Positions 9,250 to 10,241 of a stretch of 10,241 nucleotides of DNA are shown piece after piece. The stretch spans positions 1 to 10,241 of the forward strand of contig JAPOVO010000477.1 of assembly GCA_026708165.1 (NCBI GenBank), in the 5' to 3' direction. Origin of the DNA: Chloroflexota bacterium. Lineage in GTDB: Bacteria; Chloroflexota; UBA11872; VXNJ01. Under the pieces are notes generated by a model. That model made no database searches, had not been told where the DNA came from, and saw only the letters and a list, made by a program, of their open reading frames with translations. Each line of letters opens with the position of its first letter. Position 1 is the stretch's first letter. The position numbers were made by a program, and so were the translations under genes.

Positions 9250-10241
9250 TCAGTTATAGCCCGCCTGCCAGCACAGGCCATCGATAGCGATGTTGTAGTC
9301 CATGCGTTCGCCACCCCATTTGCAGCGGGCGGTTTGGGCGTCGATATTAAGGCCGCGCTTCGCGTTGAACGCCGCCAGCCGTCGTGACCCGCACGCTGGC
9401 TGATTGTTTCCGCGGAAACAATCTTCCTGCGCCTTTCCGGCCGGCGGGATCACCCGGCCGTCCGGGTGCAGGAACTCGATCTCACCCTCCTTCATGCGAA
9501 CGCCAAAACTCCCTTCATGCACCTGCCGATGATGAAACGAACACAAAGTGACCAGGTTGTCCAGGGCGGTCTCACCGCCATCGGCCCAATGCTTGATGTG
9601 ATGGGCGTGCGTAAAGCGGGAACGGTCGCAGCCCGGAAAGCGACAGCCGCCGTCGCGCACGCGTAGCGCGCGCCGGATCGCCGGCGGCACGGCGCGGGTC
9701 CGCCGCCCGACTGCCAACGGCTCACCCTGCGCGCCTTCAACCACCCCAACCAGGGCCCCGTCGCAGCCCAGACGGCGCGCCGTCTCCACGGCCACACTAC
9801 GACCATTGTCAAATTCCGCGCCGCTGCTCTCCGACACGTCACACAATGCGTCATGGGCGATGTGCACCACCACTTCGTGGGTGCCTGCGGCCGAGCCGGA
9901 GCACTTGCCGGCCAGGAATCGTCCGAGGATATGCTCCAGCGCATCCGCTCGCCGCTGGCTTACGCTGCGAGCGGGTGTTTCCGCGGAAACATCTTCAGGG
10001 GCCCTGCAAAGACGGTACCAACGCACGGATTGCGTCCTGGATGTTTCCGCGGAAACATCGCTATGCATCGGGCATGCCGGCAGCGGCTCAGAAGTTTCCG
10101 CGGAAACATCCGCCGAGTCTGCGTCAGCCGCGCCCGCAGGCTCCGTCATCTTGACTTTCTCCTCCTCTCCATCCCGCGCCTCGAGTTCCGCGTGGGCCGC
10201 TTCCAGCGCCTTGAGCAGCATCTCGCCCACCTCGGGTGAAA
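9250..10241 (-). CDS. DUF222/HNH endonuclease-like protein, C-terminal part (runs off right edge)
   Basis: The minus-strand frame is open from the right edge to the TGA at 9252-9250. The first visible residues, SPEVGEMLLKALEAAHAELE, match the middle of DUF222-HNH proteins, so the DUF222 N-terminal region lies outside and an internal GTG at 10230 is not the real start. The HNH nuclease domain is complete: PAIRRALRVRDGGCRFPGCD, then HAHHIKHWADGG, LDNLVTLCSFHHRQVHEG. It holds the zinc-binding CxxxxC/C-HH pattern and the catalytic histidines. A linker carries three DVSAET units spaced 17 and 22 residues apart, each encoded by a DNA palindrome. This 13E12-like family is usually present in many copies per genome; its substrate is unknown. 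It ends GLCWQAGYN. Confidence 0.88.
   Translation of the reverse strand, partial: SPEVGEMLLKALEAAHAELEARDGEEEKVKMTEPAGAADADSADVSAETSEPLPACPMHSDVSAETSRTQSVRWYRLCRAPEDVSAETPARSVSQRRADALEHILGRFLAGKCSGSAAGTHEVVVHIAHDALCDVSESSGAEFDNGRSVAVETARRLGCDGALVGVVEGAQGEPLAVGRRTRAVPPAIRRALRVRDGGCRFPGCDRSRFTHAHHIKHWADGGETALDNLVTLCSFHHRQVHEGSFGVRMKEGEIEFLHPDGRVIPPAGKAQEDCFRGNNQPACGSRRLAAFNAKRGLNIDAQTARCKWGGERMDYNIAIDGLCWQAGYN
9402..9423. repeat. 22-bp perfect palindrome, copy 1 (different reading frame)
   Basis: GATTGTTTCCG and its exact reverse complement CGGAAACAATC abut without a spacer. It lies near the 3' end of the HNH gene and is read as DCFRGNN, not as the DVSAET of the other copies. Its centre is 571 bases from the next copy, which is not a multiple of three. 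Confidence 0.9.
9976..9991. repeat. 16-bp perfect palindrome, copy 2
   Basis: TGTTTCCGCGGAAACA, self-complementary throughout, lies in the linker of the HNH gene and is translated on the minus strand as DVSAETP. Confidence 0.9.
10040..10059. repeat. 20-bp perfect palindrome, copy 3
   Basis: GATGTTTCCGCGGAAACATC is self-complementary and is translated as DVSAETS. Its centre lies 66 bases (22 codons) from copy 2, so the two share a frame. Confidence 0.9.
10094..10107. repeat. 14-bp perfect palindrome, copy 4
   Basis: GTTTCCGCGGAAAC is the core shared by all four copies. It is translated as DVSAETS and lies 51 bases (17 codons) from copy 3. Its flanking bases no longer pair. Confidence 0.9.

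Noticed and set aside
9846..10239. Plus-strand ORFs with repeated FRGNI or FPRKH units
   Set aside because: The repeated peptides come from reading the palindromes on the strand opposite the HNH gene.

Overview
The window looks like an accessory island in a moderately GC-rich proteobacterium, most likely a gammaproteobacterium. This rests on gene families (type I-G Cas genes, a DUF222/HNH protein with palindromic inserts, a retropepsin-like protease remnant, a CCDC90/DUF1640-like coiled-coil protein). There is no phylogenetic marker, so the taxonomic guess is soft.

Left part (1-1600): small genes and decayed toxin-antitoxin modules. A hypothetical gene leaves the left edge on the minus strand. 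Next come an intact XRE-type antitoxin gene (214-498, minus) and, just upstream of it, a toxin gene that has lost its middle (495-663, minus). On the plus strand are a coiled-coil/membrane-anchor protein (813-1175), the last ~35 codons of a second RelE/HigB-type toxin (1165-1272) and an intact HigA antitoxin (1280-1570). Both modules therefore keep the antitoxin and have lost the toxin.

Centre (about 1600-8736): a gap with a GC-rich hairpin, a nested inverted repeat and a promoter-like pair leads into a tightly packed plus-strand operon. Its members are a doubtful 74-codon ORF, csb1 (Cas7-like backbone), csb2 (Cas5-Cas6 fusion), cas3 (helicase followed by a C-terminal HD nuclease) and a 307-aa protein beginning with an NPLGFLAALG motif. 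The genes overlap or lie within 3 bases of each other. This is the effector module of a type I-G (formerly I-U) CRISPR-Cas system. No CRISPR array, cas1, cas2, cas4 or recognisable csx17/cas8 lies in the window, so the 307-aa protein is the obvious candidate for the missing large-subunit role. The expected scheme is that Csb2 cuts and caps the guide RNA, Csb1 coats it, a large-subunit-like protein checks the target, and Cas3 unwinds and degrades DNA.

Right part (8737-10241): a minus-strand retropepsin-like aspartic protease pseudogene with two single-base frameshifts and a changed active-site motif. Beyond it is the C-terminal part of a DUF222/HNH endonuclease-like gene that runs off the right edge. 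That gene carries four copies of a perfect palindrome built on GTTTCCGCGGAAAC. Three are read in one frame and one in another, which argues that the DNA, not the protein, is what is conserved.
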